DNA from: an uncultured Flavobacteriales bacterium
GTDB lineage: Bacteria > Bacteroidota > Bacteroidia > Flavobacteriales > Crocinitomicaceae
Length of the DNA stretch: 7,521 nt
Direction of reading: 5' to 3'
NCBI GenBank assembly: GCA_946886545.1
Contig: CAMPIU010000139.1
Span: 1-7,521, forward strand
The translations under genes and the position numbers were made by a program. Shown here piece after piece: positions 6,536-7,521 of the stretch; position 1 is the stretch's first letter, and the number at the start of each line of letters is the position of its first letter. A model generated the notes under the pieces. It did not search any database. It was not told where the DNA came from and was given only the letters and a program-made list of their open reading frames with translations.

Positions 6536-7444
6536 TTACTCCTTCACCTTTCCAACCTTACACTTAAAGCTGAAAGCTGTCAAATTTTCTTTTGCTTCTT
6601 TTTGCTGGTAAACGGTTCCTTCTTTCATGTTCGTTGTGTCAAAACGCCAGCTTGCGATGGGATCGTGGAAGGCATCATCAGTGTCTGTCAGGAAAATTGT
6701 TACTTCATCATTTTCAGAGACCAGGAAGCGGAACACACGTGGTTTTGCAGCGAAAGAAATAAAATAGTTATTTCCTTTGTGAATATTGCCCACTTCCAGA
6801 TCTCCCATTTTGATGGAGAAGTCCAGATCCGGGGCGTCTGTTCCGAATAATTCATGGTCCCAGGCCTGACCCTGATTATCGAATGGTTTTACGACCAGGG
6901 AATCCAGTGAGCATTCAAAAATTTTGGTCAATGGTTTGGTAAAAGTGAAAACAGCTGAACGGGTATTTTGCCTGTAAACATTATTGAATCCGTCTTTTCC
7001 GTTTAGATCTGCAGAAACCGAAAGGCTGTGTTTTCCTTCCTTTAATTTCAAAGCTGCATAAGGGATGAACAAGAAAGTGTTTTCCATAATCGATTTCGGA
7101 TCGGCCAGTAGCGGATTGCATTTAACCTTTATTTCCACAAAATCACCTTTTCCGAAAGCAGTTTGATATCCAAAAGCCGGTTTCACCTGGTTACTATCCT
7201 GGAAAAGGCTTAGTACATAGAAAAACCGAGCCTGGTTTAAAGCCTGATCCATCATACTATCCGTTTGGTATTTTTTTCGAAGAACCGAATAATTGCAAAG
7301 AACCGAAATGCGAAGACCTTTCACTCCGTTTTCTACAAAATCCGTTTGAACACGGATGTCAGAAATGATGTTTTGGTTGTTTTGAGCCATGATGGAATGA
7401 CAGGATACAACGATAAACAATAGGGTCAAGAAATTCTGTTTCAT
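6536..7444 (-). CDS. Exported protein or lipoprotein of unknown function, possible C-terminal C2-like domain
   Basis: 302 residues from ATG at 7444 to TAA at 6536. An upstream in-frame ATG at 7513 would add 23 residues with no signal-peptide logic, so the internal start, which gives MKQNFLTLLFIVVSC, is preferred. Export may be by lipoprotein signal (lipobox V12-V13-S14-C15) or by type I cleavage near A20-Q21 (MAQ|NN). Residues 40-170 look like a beta-sandwich and include FLFIPYAALKLKEGKHSL (124-141). Residues 175-270 resemble a C2 fold: a first strand (ECSLDSLVVKP), then WDHELFGTDAPDLDF with several Asp, and later EVTIFLTDTDDAFHDPIASW, placed like the two Asp-bearing calcium loops of C2 domains. 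These readings are inference from pattern; I recognise no named family. It lies upstream of the oxidoreductase gene on the same strand, with a 136-nt spacer. Envelope location is likely; function is unknown. Confidence 0.82.
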   Translation of the reverse strand: MKQNFLTLLFIVVSCHSIMAQNNQNIISDIRVQTDFVENGVKGLRISVLCNYSVLRKKYQTDSMMDQALNQARFFYVLSLFQDSNQVKPAFGYQTAFGKGDFVEIKVKCNPLLADPKSIMENTFLFIPYAALKLKEGKHSLSVSADLNGKDGFNNVYRQNTRSAVFTFTKPLTKIFECSLDSLVVKPFDNQGQAWDHELFGTDAPDLDFSIKMGDLEVGNIHKGNNYFISFAAKPRVFRFLVSENDEVTIFLTDTDDAFHDPIASWRFDTTNMKEGTVYQQKEAKENLTAFSFKCKVGKVKE

Positions 7445-7461
7445 TTTCAAAATTTTATGGT

Positions 7462-7469
7462 CAAATTTA
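7462..7469 (-). promoter_or_regulatory. Candidate Bacteroidota -7 promoter element (TAnnTTTG) for the 302-residue gene
   Basis: On the minus strand TAAATTTG matches the Bacteroidota -7 consensus TAnnTTTG exactly. Its 3' end lies 17 nt before the preferred ATG at 7444, so transcription would start with a leader of roughly 10 nt. No well-spaced -33 TTG is seen; the nearest TTG is about 29 nt upstream. The element also supports the choice of the ATG at 7444, because a transcript begun here could not use the ATG at 7513. Confidence 0.45.
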
Positions 7470-7521
7470 ATTAATGCCCGATAGCAGTTTATTATAATCA
7501 AATAAGAAATCATAAAACTTC

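Noticed and set aside
6602..6850. Plus-strand frame of 82 codons opposite the 302-residue gene
   Set aside because: It is antisense to a gene with a signal peptide and coherent beta-strand pattern; its product is Cys-rich and motif-free.
7445..7513. N-terminal extension of the 302-residue protein to the ATG at 7513
   Set aside because: The extension would bury the signal peptide behind a charged segment (RALIKFDHKILK), and it overlaps the perfect -7 promoter element.

Overview
The window looks like chromosomal DNA of a Bacteroidota bacterium, probably Flavobacteriales. The grounds are: a giant secreted protein built of SprB-type repeats that ends in a type IX secretion system (T9SS) type B sorting domain; signal peptides ending in 'FSQ' and 'MAQ'; A-rich leaders without a clear Shine-Dalgarno sequence; one perfect Bacteroidota-style -7 promoter element (TAnnTTTG); and low-to-moderate GC content by eye. 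A Fluviicola/Crocinitomicaceae-like source is a guess only.

Layout. (1) Positions 2-4882, plus strand: the C-terminal 1626 residues of a surface adhesin whose true start lies upstream of the window. It consists of one partial and fifteen complete SprB-type repeats of 75-79 residues, two degenerate Ig-like repeats, two PKD-like domains and a 93-residue CHU_C/type B T9SS sorting domain. (2) Positions 4883-5046: a convergent intergenic region with a strong Rho-independent terminator for the adhesin and two further inverted repeats. (3) Positions 5047-6399, minus strand: an exported FAD-dependent oxidoreductase of the amine-oxidase superfamily, COG2907-like. (4) Positions 6400-6535: a spacer holding a perfect 18-bp palindrome set inside a broken tandem array of the heptamer AATTACG. 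(5) Positions 6536-7444, minus strand: a 302-residue exported protein or lipoprotein of unknown function, with a possible C-terminal C2-like domain. (6) Positions 7445-7521: its upstream region, with a candidate promoter.

How the genes relate. The adhesin would leave the cell by Sec, cross the outer membrane through T9SS and be displayed or released. The two minus-strand genes converge on it and have no evident functional link to it. They may form a transcription unit, since no good promoter is visible between them, but the palindromic spacer makes this uncertain.

The most notable signal is inside the adhesin. Repeats come in 2-Cys and 4-Cys versions, and the two optional cysteines are always both present or both absent in all fifteen complete repeats, which points to a facultative second disulfide. 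I see no evidence of a wholly new multi-gene system; the protein family is known, and the novelty lies in repeat architecture and intergenic elements.
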